A DNA stretch of 64,000 nt from Paenarthrobacter nitroguajacolicus JCM 14115 (GTDB taxonomy: Bacteria > Actinomycetota > Actinomycetes > Actinomycetales > Micrococcaceae), in assembly GCA_001313365.1 (NCBI GenBank), contig BBFS01000008.1, forward strand, positions 1 to 64,000, given 5' to 3'. Positions 23,665 to 33,768 of this stretch are shown one piece after another (the stretch's first letter is position 1; every line of letters begins with the position of its first letter). Made by a program: the position numbers and the translations under genes. Below the pieces are notes generated by a model, which saw nothing but the letters and a program-made list of their open reading frames with translations, did not search any database and was not told the DNA's origin.

Positions 23665-25087
23665 CTAGTCGTCAGCGTCCGGGTACTCGTCCTCGTCGTC
23701 GTACCGGCCCGATTCCTCCACCTCTACCTCAAGGATCTTGAGCAGTTCCGTGTCCGGGTTCAGCATGATGGCAGCTTCGTCACGGCGGTGTTGCAGCACC
23801 GTGTCCAAGTAGGACTGGACGGTCTCAGCCAACGGGACGTACCTGTCCTGCTTCTGGCTCATGTACCAGCGGTGCTCCAGGACCTCGTGCACCACTTCCG
23901 CGGGCTCCAGTTTCCCGGCCAAGTGCCGGGGGGGAATGGAACGCACAATGGGCTCGAAGATCTGGCTGACCCAGATATGGGCGCTGATTTCCTCGTCCAG
24001 GTCCGGGTTGTTGTCCGCCCGGAACTGGTCCATGTCGTTGAGGAGCCGGCGGGCCTGGTTCTCCTGGGCGTCCAGTCCGGTAAGGCGAAGCAGCCGCCGC
24101 TGGTGGTGGCCGGCGTCGACAACTTTCGGCTGGAGCTGGATGGTGGAGCCGTCCGCCGTGGTCTTGATGGCGTACTCCTCCACGTCGAAGCCGAGCTCGT
24201 TGAGACGCCTGATGCGGGCGGCCACGCGCCACCGTTCACCAAGCTCGAAGGACTCCTTCTCCGTCAGCTCAGTCCAGAGCCGGCGGTAGCTGTCCATGAT
24301 CAGCTCACTGGTGGCTACGGGATCCACTTTTTCCTCGATGAGCCCGCCGTCCAGCAGGTCCATCAGTTCGCCGGCGATGTTCACGCGGGCGATTTCGAGG
24401 TCGTATTCGCGTTGGCCCATGGAGAGGTCCGGGTAGAGCTCGCCCGTCTCGGCATCCACCAAATACGCGGCGAAGGCGCCGGCATCACGGCGGAACAATG
24501 TGTTGGAGAGCGAAACGTCGCCCCCCCAGTAGAAGCCCACAAGGTGCAAGCGCACCAGCAACAGTGCCTGGCGTCGATCAGCCGAGTCAGGGTGTCTTTG
24601 CGGAGCATCTGTGAGAACAGTGCGCGGTACGGCATGGAGAACTTCAGGTGCCGTGTGACCAGTACGGGGGTTCAGCGGCCTGCCGTCCGCGGTGGTCCTG
24701 CCCGTAATGACGGCCACGGGCTCAACACAGGGAACGTCCAGCCGGGCCAGCTTCCGCAGCATGTGGTACTCGTGGCGGGCAACGTGCTCCGACGTTTCCT
24801 TGATGGCGATCACCGAGCCACCCAAGTGCGCGAAGCGGACGATGTGCCGGGAGATACCGCGGGGGGAGCGCGGCCAGGTTTTCGGCGGGCCAGTCTTCCA
24901 AGCAATATGCCACGGGAGGTCCAGCAATTCCGGATCCGCAGCAGCTGCAGTGATGTTAAGGGAACCGATGACACTCGCGGGCGGCGCGGTGTCCTGCGCA
25001 CTGGCGGCCTCGGTCCTGGGGGAGCTTGCCGATCTGCCCGTAGTCGGTGGGTTCGTCGTGCCACTGGGCTTCGTTTTGCTCGCTCAT
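23665..25087 (-). CDS. DUF4032 domain-containing protein
   Basis: About 474 residues. It opens MSEQNEAQWHDEPTDYGQIG and contains LDLPWHIALEDWPAENLAAL, RGISRHIVRF, VIAIKETSEHVARHEYHMLR and the kinase-like HLVGFYWGDVSLSNTLFRRDAG, followed by an acidic C-terminus EESGRYDDEDEYPDADD. The VIAIKE...GDVSLSN pattern resembles the lipopolysaccharide kinase/protein-kinase-like fold, but no biochemical role is established. This gene is common in actinobacteria. Frame breaks lie near 23930, 24525-24660, 24865 and 25017. It overlaps the hexosaminidase stop at 25084-25087. Confidence 0.85.
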
Positions 25088-26677
25088 GCCTCAATTGTTC
25101 CGTACTTGGAAGGGAAGGACGGCGTCGCGTCCGGAAACGGCCAGTTCGACGTCGCGGACCATTCGACGTCGGGCGCCTCCTGGAAGGCGACTCCCTGGCT
25201 GGCGAGCCGCTCGCCCAAGGCGCCCAAGCGGCGTCGGAAGTCACCCGCGTTGCGGACTTCCTGACCGGACCAGGCAACCTCGGCCAGGGAAATCGCCCTC
25301 GGGTAAAGGAGCCACTGGGCTTGCTGGTTGTCACGGACTGTTTCAGTCCACAGGGGACCTTCGACGCCAAGGATCCGGTGATCTTTCAGCCCGCCTTGGG
25401 CGGGATCCCAGTTGTAGTACTCCGCCCAGGTGAACGGTCCGCCTTCCACCCACTCGAGTCCGACTGGCGAGTCCGGCGCGTACTTTTGGTCCAGGTACGT
25501 ATTGGCGGCCGGCGACATGATCACGGGTGAACCGCCGGACTCCGCCTGTTGGACAACCGGAGCGAGGTCACCGTGCCAGTACTGGATCACAGCGCCTTGG
25601 GGAAGGGCGCCGGCGGAATACTCGTTCCAGCCGACCACCGTTTTGCCGGTCCCGGCGGCAATCCTGGCAAACTCCTGAACCATGGTCACGTAGTTCTCAT
25701 GCCCGGTCACCAAGCTTCGTCGCCACCAATGTGGAGGTACGGGCCGACCGTGATGGCCGCGAGCTGGCCGAGGACTTCCCGGACGAACTCATACGTTGCC
25801 GGCAAGTCCGAGCTGAGAGTCGACCAGCCCACCTCCGCCGTTGTGCTCATGGGCTTGGCTTGGCCGTCAGGGTTGAGCTGCGGAATGGCGGCGAAGGCAG
25901 CATTGACGTGTCCCGGGAGGTCGATCTCAGGTACCACGAGGACGTTCTTGCTCGCGGCATAGGCCTGGATGTCCTTGAAGTCCTCCTGCGTGTAAAACCC
26001 TTCGCGCCCCCCCCTCGCCGGCATCGCCGTGGGCACCTCTACAGCGCCTTGGCCGCCGATAGCGGTCAGGTTGGCGTAAGGCAACCCGGACGGGTTGCCC
26101 GCGGACCCGGGATCGTGAATTTCGATGCGCCAGGCTTGGTCGTCCGTGAGGTGCAAATGAAGGGCGTTCAGCTTGAACTGCGTCATGACGTCGATCTGCT
26201 CTTTCACCTCCTCCACAGTGAAGAAGCTGCGGGCGACGTCCAGCATTAGCCCGCGGTACGCGAATCGCGGGGGCGTCCGCAATCTCGACGGCGGGAATCA
26301 CCCAGGTGCCAACACCCGGTTGGAACCCTCAATGGCGGCTGGGAACAACTGACGGAGCGTCTGCACTCCGTTGAAGAGTCCAGCGGCAGTAGAGGCCGTG
26401 AGCCCGGCCCCACCTACGGTGACGCTTAGCGCATAAGCTTCCGGGCCGCCGTCGAACGTGTCCGTCAACTCGAGGGAGATGTCGCCGGGGCGGGTGTCCT
26501 CAACGATGGGCAATTCGAAACCCGTGGCGCCGCGCAGCAGCGAGGCGAGCTGCTCAGCGACCGGCACCGCTTGGTGGGGGAGCGGCGATCCGCGCGGCAG
26601 GGGCAAGCGTAAAGGCCGACTCGTCCACAAGCGCGACGTGCGATGGACGGGGGGATCAGGTTATCTGTGGTGTTCAT
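25084..26677 (-). CDS. GH20 beta-N-acetylhexosaminidase
   Basis: About 531 residues. The N-terminal GH20b domain (YALSVTVGGAGLTASTAAGLFNGVQTLRQL) is followed by the catalytic barrel: FAYRGLMLDVARSFF, LNALHLHLTDDQAWRIEI, LVVPEIDLPGHVNA, and the catalytic Asp-Glu pair in LHIGGDEAW, then GWNEYSAGALP and GVEGPLWTETV. It removes terminal GlcNAc/GalNAc from chitobiose or glycoconjugates. No signal peptide is seen, so it probably acts in the cytoplasm. Frame breaks lie near 25708, 26005, 26270-26300 and 26575. ATG at 26677 has a GGAAAG site. Confidence 0.88.
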
Positions 26678-26709
26678 GTCGTTCTTTCCGGGAGAAAGGT
26701 TAACGCGAG

Positions 26710-26739
26710 AGCGGCCCGACCGGGAGGGGTCGGGCCGCT
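26710..26739 (-). terminator. Hairpin between the sugar ATPase and the hexosaminidase
   Basis: Perfect 12-bp GC-rich stem (26710-26721 with 26728-26739) and 6-nt loop, about 100 bp after the ATPase stop. No long T run follows. Likely terminator or attenuator separating the two transcripts. Confidence 0.6.
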
Positions 26740-26838
26740 ATCTAAATGCGGAACGTACAGACGCGTCAGCGCCGGGATGGGCCCACGCCGGCAGGGTTCC
26801 CTGGCCGAGCGAAGCGAGGCTAGGGTGCCGGTGGGGGA

Positions 26839-27932
26839 CTAGTCGCCCAGGCGGAGGCCGGTCTTGGTGTCGAACAGGTGCACGTGGCCGGACTGCGGAC
26901 GAACGAAGATGGACTCGCCCTTCATCGGGGGGGGCGACGACCGTCGACGCGGGCAACGATGTCGTGGCTCTTGCCATCCAGGATGGTGTGGCCGTAGACG
27001 TAAGCGTCAGCGCCGAGTTCTTCGACGACGTCAACCTCAACCTGGAGGCCTTCGCCGTTGCCGACGGTCTCAAGGTCTTCCGGACGGGAACCCACCGTGA
27101 CGGTCTGGCCGTGAGCTTCTTCGAGGATGTTGCGCGGCACGGGGGGGTAAACCGTTCCACCGAACTGGACGCCGCCGTCCACTACAGGCAGTTCAAGCAG
27201 GTTCATGGCCGGGGGGGAGCCGATGAAGCCTGCAACGAAGACGTTCTGCGGGCGGTCGTAAAGGTTGCGCGGGGGGGTGTCAACCTGCTGCAGAAGACCA
27301 TCCTTGAGGACTGCAACGCGGTCACCCATGGTCATTGCTTCGACCTGGTCGTGCGTCACGTAAACGGTGGTGACACCGAGGCGGCGGGTCAGGGATGCGA
27401 TCTGCGTACGGGTCTGGACGCGGAGCTTGGCGTCAAGGTTGGAAAGCGGCTCATCCATGAGGAAGACCTGCGGGTTACGGACAATTGCACGGCCCATGGC
27501 AACACGCTGGCGCTGACCACCGGAGAGTGCCTTCGGCTTGCGGTCCAGGTAAGCCTCAAGGTCAAGAAGCTTGGCGGCTTCGCGGACACGCTCGGCGCGC
27601 TCTTCCTTGGAGACGCCGGCAATCTTCAGTGCGAAGCCCATGTTGTCCGCAACGGTCATGTGCGGGTACAGGGCGTAGTTCTGGAAGACCATTGCGATGT
27701 CGCGGTCCTTCGGCGGTACGTCCGTGACGTCGCGATCGCCGATCAGAATGCGGCCGGCGTTGACGTCCTCAAGGCCTGCGAGCATGCGCAGCGAGGTGGA
27801 CTTACCGCAACCGGAGGGTCCAACGAGGACCAGGAATTCGCCATCGGCGATGTCGATGTTGAGCTTATCGACGGCGGGCTTATCTGTGCCCGGGTACAGA
27901 CGCGTAGCGTTATCAAAAGTAACTGTAGCCAC
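26839..27932 (-). CDS. MsiK/MsmK/UgpC-type multiple-sugar ABC transporter ATPase
   Basis: About 364 residues. Walker A GPSGCGKST, Q-loop MVFQNYALYPHMTV, signature [15 protein letters not shown], Walker B FLMDEPLSNLD, switch VYVTHDQVEAM, then the OB-fold regulatory domain (NVFVAGFIGSPAMN, VTVGSRPEDL, LFDTKTGLRLG). It stands alone with no permease beside it, the usual arrangement for the shared ATPase of actinobacterial sugar importers; the MalFG-type system at 4.2-8.2 kb lacks its own. GTG at 27932 with GAAGGGA upstream. Frame breaks lie at G/C runs near 26930, 27143, 27210 and 27270. Confidence 0.92.
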
Positions 27933-28004
27933 AGTTATCAATCCCTTCACCGGCAGGTACGTGCCGGACGATCCGTTGTGAATGGTTCATTTTCTTCAGT
28001 TGAA

Positions 28005-28028
28005 CTCCCCCGGCCGATGGCCGGGGAG
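28005..28028. terminator. Hairpin downstream of otsB
   Basis: CTC-C-run-GGCC pairs with GGCCGGGGAG around a GAT loop (28005-28015 with 28019-28028). The left arm has five C where the right arm has four G, another non-coding case of an over-long C run. It lies 110 bp after the otsB stop. Confidence 0.5.
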
Positions 28029-28033
28029 GATCG

Positions 28034-28062
28034 TGTGACGTCGCACGGTACTGTGCGTCACA
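28034..28062. promoter_or_regulatory. Dyad upstream of the sugar ATPase
   Basis: TGTGACG...GCAC-N6-GTGC-GTCACA, an imperfect inverted repeat with a 3-nt bulge in one arm, about 105-130 bp before the ATPase start. CRP/FNR-family proteins bind TGTGA-N6-TCACA, so an operator is possible; the wide spacing argues for a structured leader or another regulator. Not resolved by eye. Confidence 0.35.
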
Positions 28063-28139
28063 TCACATCCAAGAGTATGTCAGACTTTTGGACGAACTAC
28101 CTAAATGTTACAAACGTCACATGTTGCGCTGGTCACTCG

Positions 28140-28950
28140 CTAAGCCTCCGCGGTCACCCGTCGGCGTTCCCGCAGCAAGGCTTCCAGTAACTCTGCCACG
28201 TGCACCGGCGCTTCCACCCGGTACTGCGCCTGGGTGAAGTCCAGGCCCACTTTGATGCCGACGTCGTCACCCATCAGCCGGCCCAGCGCGTCCTCATCCG
28301 TGACGTCGTCACCCGCGAACAGGATGGCTGTAGCACCCGTCGCCTGACGGAGAAACTCCACGGCCTCACCCTTGGATGCGTGGACTACCGAGGTCTCCAG
28401 CACACGCTTGCCGGTCTTCAGGTAGACCCCCCCGGATGCTCGCGGAGCACCCGCATGGCGGCCTCGACGGCGTCTTCGGCAACGTCGTCGTCGGCCATCC
28501 TCGTGTGGAGGACGACGCCGGCAGGCTTGTCCTCGAGCAACGTCCCCCCCGGAGCGATGTTCACGATTTCCGCCAGAACCTCACGGACCGCGGCAAGCTT
28601 CAGCCGCTGATCTTCGTCCAGTTCCAGGCCCAAAGAACCTTCACCCAGCCAGACCTCGGCGCCATGGCTGCCGATCAGCAGCGTATCCACCGGAGGCGAG
28701 GCGACCAGCCGCAAACTGTCCAGTGCGCGGCCCGAGATGAGTGCCGTCGTCGTGCGTGGCAGTTTTGCCAGGGCCTCCAGTGCAGCGGCGGACCGGGGGG
28801 GCAGGGGGGGCGTGCGTCCTCCGCGTGGTCGACGAGAGGGGGGGACAACGTACCGTCGAAGTCGAGGGCAACCAGGAGGTGCTCCGTGCCGGAGATACGT
28901 CGGACGGCGTCCAATAGTTCCGGTGACAGGGTGAGGTTTTCAGCTGTCAT
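28140..28950 (-). CDS. otsB: Trehalose-6-phosphate phosphatase
   Basis: About 269 residues. HAD-superfamily motifs: LVALDFDGTLSP (nucleophile Asp and general acid), ALISGRAL, SHGAEVW, KPAGVVLHTRM and LFAGDDVTDEDAL (motif IV acidic pair). It removes phosphate from trehalose-6-phosphate. The start overlaps the otsA stop by 11 bp, so the two are translationally coupled. Frame breaks lie near 28430, 28550 and 28795-28845 at C/G runs. Confidence 0.92.
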
Positions 28951-30441
28951 CACGGACCACCTTTTCCTCCAACGCAGCCAGGAACTCGGCTGACCAATGA
29001 TCCACATCGTGGTCCAGGATCTGCTTGCGCATCAGCTTCATGCGGCGGCGGGCCTCCTTGGGCGGGAGGTTCACGGCACGCAGGATGGCCGACTTGAGTC
29101 CGTCAATGTCGTGCGGGTTGATCAGGAGTGCTTGCTTGAGTTGGTCGGCGGCACCGGCGAACTCGCTGAGTACCAAGCGCCGTCGTCTTCCGAGCGTGCG
29201 GTGACATACTCCTTTGCCACCAGGTTCATGCCATCGCGCAGGGCGGTTACGAGCATGACATCCGCCGCGAGGTACAGCGCCACCATTTCCTCCACCGGGT
29301 AGCTGTGGTGCAGGTAGCGGACTGCCGTGTTCTGGATGGTGTCGTAGGTGCCGTTGATGTGGCCAACCGTGCCTTCGATCTCCTCGCGCAGCAGCCTGTA
29401 CTGCTCCACGCGTTCACGGCTGGGGCTCGCCACCTGAATGAGGGTTGCATCTTCCACCTTGATGCTGCCTTCGCGGAGGAGTTCCTCGAAAGCCTTCAGA
29501 CGGTGGCCGATTCCCTTGGTGTAATCCAGTCGGTCAACACCCAACAGAATGGTCTTGGGATCGCCCAGGTCCTTACGGATCTGCTTCGCCCGCTCGATGA
29601 TGTCCGGTCTGGCCGCGAGCTCGCGGATCTGGTCAACGTCGATGGAGATGGGGAAGGCCTGCGCACGGGCAATGTGGGTGACTTCGCCATCCGGGCCCTT
29701 CACATGAACCTGCTGCTGCTTGACGCTGGCACCCAGGAACCGGCGTGCAGAGCGCATGAAATTGCCTGCGTCGCTGGGGGCGCTGGAAGCCAGAAGGTCA
29801 GCGCCCAGCAAGCCGTCGATGATTTCCCGGCGCCACGGGAGCTGAGCGAAAATCTCCGGGGGGAGGGAAGGGGATGTGGTTGAAGAAGCCGATCTTCAGG
29901 TCCGGCCGGGCCTCGCGGAGCATTCGCGGAACCAGCTGGAGCTGGTAGTCCTGGACCCACACGGTGGCGCGTTCGGCCGCGTGGCGGATGACGCGTCGGC
30001 GAATTTCTTGTTGACCTGGCGGTACGAATCCCACCACGTACGGTGGAACTCGGGCGGTGCGATGACATCATGGTAGAGCGGCCAGATGGTCGCGTTGGAG
30101 AAACCTTCGTAGTACAGCTCCACTTCGTGGCTGCTGAGCTGAACCGGAACCAGGTCCATGCCTTCGTGGCTGAACGGGCGCACAGTCTCATCCGGGGCGC
30201 ATGCCAACCCACCCACGCGCGTCGGACTTTGTCATCATCGGGGGGGCGAGAGCTGTGACCAGGCCGCCGGGCGAACGACGCCAGCCATCTCCGCCGTCGT
30301 CGTTACCGTCGCTGCTGCACCGGTCCACGGGCAGCCGGTTGGAAACCACCATGAAATCGAACGTGCTCGCCGTGGGCTTCTTGGTTGGAGAAGCTTGGCG
30401 CTTTGTTCGTTAGCGAGTTTTTCGCTTGCCAAATCCTGCAT
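28940..30441 (-). CDS. otsA: Alpha,alpha-trehalose-phosphate synthase (GT20)
   Basis: About 500 residues. [14 protein letters not shown] opens the GT-B fold; [63 protein letters not shown] and [14 protein letters not shown] carry the glucose-6-phosphate and UDP/ADP-glucose contacts of GT20. It makes trehalose-6-phosphate for osmoprotection. ATG at 30441, [17 protein letters not shown], has a good AGGGAG site and joins the FDFM frame if one C is missing near 30393. Other breaks lie near 29172, 29865, 30005-30020, 30195 and 30240. Confidence 0.92.
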
Positions 30442-30622
30442 TAACGCTCCCTGGGGGGGTTGCTGTGACTCAACTCCCAGCCTACTAGCGGAATCTTCCA
30501 CGGCAGTTGATCGTTCAACTACCGGGCCGCGAGGTGTGGGGGGGCAAAGCTCAAGTTTGCTCCCGTAAACTGACCCCGTTGCCCTAGCTATGCACTTGAC
30601 GTCGAATACCCCCGAGGAACTG

Positions 30623-31505
30623 ATGAGCCCCGCAAACGAACCACGCCTGTCCAAGGCCGAAAAGACCGCCCAGGCGCGGGAGAAAGCGCGTGCAATCCGC
30701 GAAGAACAGCTGAAGAAGGAGAAGCGCAACAAGCTCCTTGTCGGCTGGGGGGGCATCGTGGTGGCCGTGGTGGTCATCATCGCTTTGGTTGCTTTTGTTG
30801 TTATCGGTAACGCTCAGAACAACGCACCCGTGGCTGACCAGGGGCCAACACCGGCCAACGGCAACGTTCATGGCGGAATCACGCTGCTTGCCAACACGGA
30901 AGTTGTGAAGTCCGAACCCGCGTCCGTCAACGTGGCAGATGTGCCGGCTCCTCTTGCTACCAAGCCGGCTACGGTGACCGTACCGGGTGGCGAGGCCGAG
31001 GCCGGCAAGCCCGTCAAGGTTGTTGCTACATCGACTTCATCTGCCCGGTCTGCAAGCAGTTCGAGACCGCTTACGGCGAGTCACTCACGAACCTTCGCAA
31101 CGAAGGCAAGATTTCCGTCGAGTACCGCGCCCTCGGCTTCCTGGACCGCCAGTCCACCACCAACTACTCGTCACGCGCAGCCAACGCTGCTGCCTGCGTA
31201 GTCAACTCTTCCCCCCGGAGAAGTACGCGGAATTTTTCAACCTGCTCTTCGAACGCCAGCCGGCTGAAGGCGGAGCAGGCATCTCCGACAACGACCTCAA
31301 AAAAATGGCCACCGAAATTGGTGCGGCAAACATCGACTCCTGCATCGACAGCAAGCAGTTCCGTCCGTGGGTGAAGGTTGCCACGCAGGAAGCTGCAGCA
31401 ATCGGCGTCACCGGTACGCCCACCGTGTTCATCGATGGCAAGCAGTGGGACGGCAGGTCCGACCTCAACGCCGAGATCCAGACAGCAATTGGCGCCAAGG
31501 GCTAA
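30623..31505 (+). CDS. Membrane-anchored DsbA/thioredoxin-fold disulfide oxidoreductase
   Basis: About 293 residues. A charged cytoplasmic N-terminus (KAEKTAQAREKARAIREEQL, likely coiled coil) leads into one membrane helix (LLVGWGGIVVAVVVIIALVAFVVIG) and an outside thioredoxin domain with active site FICPVCKQFE (CPVC) and cis-Pro TGTPTVFIDGKQWDG. It should oxidise or isomerise disulfides of exported proteins. ATG at 30623 follows GAGGAA; an ATG at 30590 is less likely. Frame breaks lie near 31023 and 31210. It diverges from otsA. Confidence 0.88.
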
Positions 31506-31664
31506 CCCCTTTTGAAAAATCACGACGGCGGCTGGTCACCCTTGCGGGAGGCCGGCCGCTGTTGCTTTATAGCGGTGTTGAGCGGTGAATTTCGTTGACG
31601 GGGGATGGTCTGGGCTAACCTTATCTAGCGCTCTTTTGCGCTTTGCCTCGGGTAACCGGAGCGT

Positions 31665-31741
31665 GCCTCCTTAGCTCAGTTGGCCAGAGCACCGCTCTTG
31701 TAAAGCGGGGGTCGTCGGTTCGAATCCGACAGGGGGCTCCA
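31665..31741 (+). tRNA. tRNA-Thr (anticodon TGT)
   Basis: Cloverleaf by eye: acceptor GCCTCCT with AGGGGGC (one G-U pair), D arm GCTC/GAGC, anticodon stem CCGCT/AGCGG with loop CTTGTAA (anticodon TGT, Thr), 5-nt variable loop, T arm GTCGG/CCGAC with TTCGAAT, discriminator T and encoded CCA. The G runs here pair correctly and so are genuine. Confidence 0.95.
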
Positions 31742-31743
31742 CG

Positions 31744-31784
31744 AACCCCTCCATCCCGGATTTTTCCGGTGTGGAGGGGTTTTT
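31744..31784 (+). terminator. Terminator after tRNA-Thr
   Basis: Stem AACCCCTCCA (31744-31753) with the TGGAGGGGTT arm (31772-31781), an inner CCGGA/TCCGG helix, then a T run to 31784: a canonical intrinsic terminator. Confidence 0.85.
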
Positions 31785-31985
31785 CGTGCCCGAGACTCCA
31801 TGCCAAGGTACCGCGAACCAGAAGCCCGAAGCCTAAAGCATCCGGTTCGTCGGCCAGACGTGATGGACACGATTGCTTCGGCATGCTGTGAAGGCCACGG
31901 GCAGCCTGAAAATATCGAGCGTTTCCGGCCTTAGCGGTGCCTGTTCCGGCGTCCTGCCCGGTCGGCGAAGGCATCCAGGGCTGCG

Positions 31986-32231
31986 ATGACGTCTGGAGCC
32001 TTCCCCCCCAATGGACGTTGTCGGTGGCTCATGGTGCAACTGCACGCTGCAGCCGCAGGTCTTGCCGTCTCACGGCCAACGGCGGATGTCGACATCGTGC
32101 TGGCCGACCCGGGGGGGCACCGATCGTAGCAGCTGCTGGACCCAGCCGACCGAACACCGGCCATGGACGCACTCCGCATACTTGCCGCCAATCACAGCCT
32201 GACGCCAGCCAACCGCCTCAAATCCGGCTGA
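31986..32231 (+). pseudogene. Possible remnant of an AbiEii-like nucleotidyltransferase
   Basis: In one plus frame: WLMVQLHAAAAGLAVSRPTADVDIVL, which resembles the nucleotidyltransferase pattern (conserved LMVxLHA followed by RPTxDVDIV, the D-x-D metal motif), then GAPIVAAA in another frame, and DALRILAANHSLTPANRL back in the first before a stop at 32229. It is far too short for the 200-300-residue family and has no convincing start. Either a decayed gene or one shortened by errors in the G run at 32111. The reverse strand is also open here (ending at 31931), so this is tentative. Confidence 0.35.
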
Positions 32232-32284
32232 CAACGGCGAGGAACGGCTGTCTAATAACAATGGTCAGAAAATCCCGGCCATGG

Positions 32285-32745
32285 TTATTGGACGCGAGGG
32301 CCAATCGCTACGAGCGGCTGTGGGAACAGATAGAAGAGCTCGGGGGTCGCCTTCGTCAAGCCCGAAGACCATCCTGCGGAGACCCATCCGCGGCGAGCAA
32401 GCAGGCGCTGCATGACCTGATTCGTCAGATTGGTTGACGTGAACAGCTTCGTATCCCGCGTCCTGCTCTCTACGTCGCCCATCAGCAACTGACCAATGCC
32501 TGCTTTTCGATGCTGCTCTTCGACCACGATGAGCACCAGGAAGTCGTTGCCGAAGAAGGAAGGCTCAATCACTGTGTAACCGACGGGTGAACCGTCCCGG
32601 GTGGCGACTCTGACCGACCCCCGATGCGAGCCATTTCCTGAGTTGTCCCCCGTCGTCCAGGGTCCTGCTGCGCGACCTGGTCGACCGCTACAAGGGCCTC
32701 GAAGTGTTCGGCGGTCCCGTCGCCAATGATTGCCATGCTTCTCAT
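32285..32745 (-). CDS. GNAT family N-acetyltransferase
   Basis: About 155 residues: FEALVAVDQVAQQDPGRRG, VRVATRDGSPVGYTVIEPSFFGNDFLVLIVVEEQHRKAGIGQLLM (motif A with R-K-A-G-I-G acetyl-CoA loop), then FTSTNLTNQVMQRLLARRGWVSAG and DPELFYLFP. Frame breaks lie near 32620 and 32350. ATG at 32745 chosen; a second ATG at 32736 and a TTG at 32766 are possible. Acceptor unknown. Confidence 0.75.
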
Positions 32746-32831
32746 CCAATCACGCAGAGCAGGCAAGGGTGGTCACCGCTCGGAATCGGAAAGCATTGAC
32801 GGCGCAACCCTTTCGCACGGAGACTGGGCCA

Positions 32832-33026
32832 ATGGCTAAACAGGATGAGGCAGAGGCTGTAGCAGCAGTTATCGACAGGCTGGCCAAGAAATTCCCGGAC
32901 ACTCCCCCCCGCAACCAGGTTGAAGCGATCGTCAGCGAGGAATACACCGCCCTCAACGATGGCCCGATCCGCGACTACGTGCCCGTGCTGATTGAACGAG
33001 CAGCCAAACTCCGGCTTCGTAGCTAG
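32832..33026 (+). CDS. Small three-helix protein of unknown function
   Basis: 64 residues, MAKQDEAEAVAAVIDRLAKKF then RNQVEAIVSEEYTALNDGPIRDYVPVLIERAAKLRL. The pattern (acidic helix, VExxVxxxYxxLxxxPIRDYVPVLVER) is that of short actinobacterial three-helix-bundle dimerisation proteins, often of unknown role. The 7-8 C run near 32904 stays in frame. ATG at 32832. Confidence 0.7.
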   Translation: MAKQDEAEAVAAVIDRLAKKFPDTPPRNQVEAIVSEEYTALNDGPIRDYVPVLIERAAKLRLRS

Positions 33027-33218
33027 CACTCAGTTCAGTGTGCAGCGGTGCGCGATGCAGTCGATGTTTGGGTGGCGCTTTCCGGACCGCCCAGTGAAAA
33101 CATCATGAACCACCGAACCTACGCAAAGATGGTGTTCCTCTGCACGGAATCCAATCCTCTTGGGTCACTTCGCGCGAAGGGGGGGCCGAAGGCTGAGTGC
33201 GGATAATCAGGTGCCACG

Positions 33219-33386
33219 ATGGCCTTCCGCTAGAGACGCATCCTCGCGGACGCGTTCGGCCTGGTTGATGATCCCGACGGCAAGGCCACACTTCATGAAG
33301 TCGATTTGGGCGAACCCTTTGCCGACGGCCGGGCGCCGGTGGCGGCAACCGCGGTGTACCTCAACACCCCCAGCCTTATCGTTTAG
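33219..33386 (+). pseudogene. Possible small gene interrupted by an in-frame stop
   Basis: ATG at 33219 is followed by TAG at codon 5; the same frame then reads RRILADAFGLVDDPDGKATL, HEVDLGEPFADGRAPVAATAVYLN and TPSLIV to a stop at 33384. The composition looks coding, but I recognise no family. It may be a remnant or a frame-damaged gene. Nothing else convincing is seen between 33027 and 33594. Confidence 0.25.
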
Positions 33387-33594
33387 CGGGACCTGGCGCT
33401 TATCCCTAACGGTTAACTGCGGGGGGGTCGCATTCGAACACTGCAGGGTTGCGCTGCAGGCCTTCCAGCGAGCAACGACTTCGCTGACTTTCGAAGAGAA
33501 CATCGACGTGTCCCATGGACCATCCTGAAGCAGCGCGATACCCGTTGCCCCCACTTGAGATCGAGGACCTGGCCACCTTTGGATTCGACCTTGG

Positions 33595-33768
33595 CTACGA
33601 TCTCGGCCCTTTGCTCGAATGGTCAAGCTGCATATTGATTCCGTAGGCGATGAACCCCAGCAGAATCACGACCGAAAGCACGATCGGTAGCCGCCGCTCA
33701 AAAGTCTTCCTCCGCTGCGACCGGCGTTTCCTCGAGGGCTTCTGCGCCGGCGGTTCGTCCGGGTTCAT
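33595..33768 (-). CDS. Small single-span membrane protein, unknown function
   Basis: 57 residues: MNPDEPPAQKPSRKRRSQRR, a strongly basic N-terminus, then the helix LPIVLSVVILLGFIAYGIN and a short tail MQLDHSSKGPRS. Positive-inside topology puts the N-terminus in the cytoplasm. It overlaps the C-terminus of the preceding gene by 71 bp and is the last gene of a four-gene minus-strand unit of unknown proteins. Confidence 0.55.
   Translation of the reverse strand: MNPDEPPAQKPSRKRRSQRRKTFERRLPIVLSVVILLGFIAYGINMQLDHSSKGPRS

Noticed and set aside
23788..25530. 580-residue plus-strand frame
   Set aside because: Antisense shadow of DUF4032 and the hexosaminidase; composition is a mirror of their codons and no domain is present.
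26643..28190. 515-residue plus-strand frame
   Set aside because: Antisense of the sugar ATPase, whose Walker and signature motifs are clear on the minus strand.
30590..30622. Upstream ATG start for the DsbA-like protein
   Set aside because: The ATG at 30623 has a far better ribosome site (GAGGAA) and gives the usual charged N-terminus.
31931..32191. Minus-strand 86-residue gene
   Set aside because: Ser/Cys-rich beginning and no family; the plus-strand nucleotidyltransferase-like pattern is slightly more convincing, though neither is strong.
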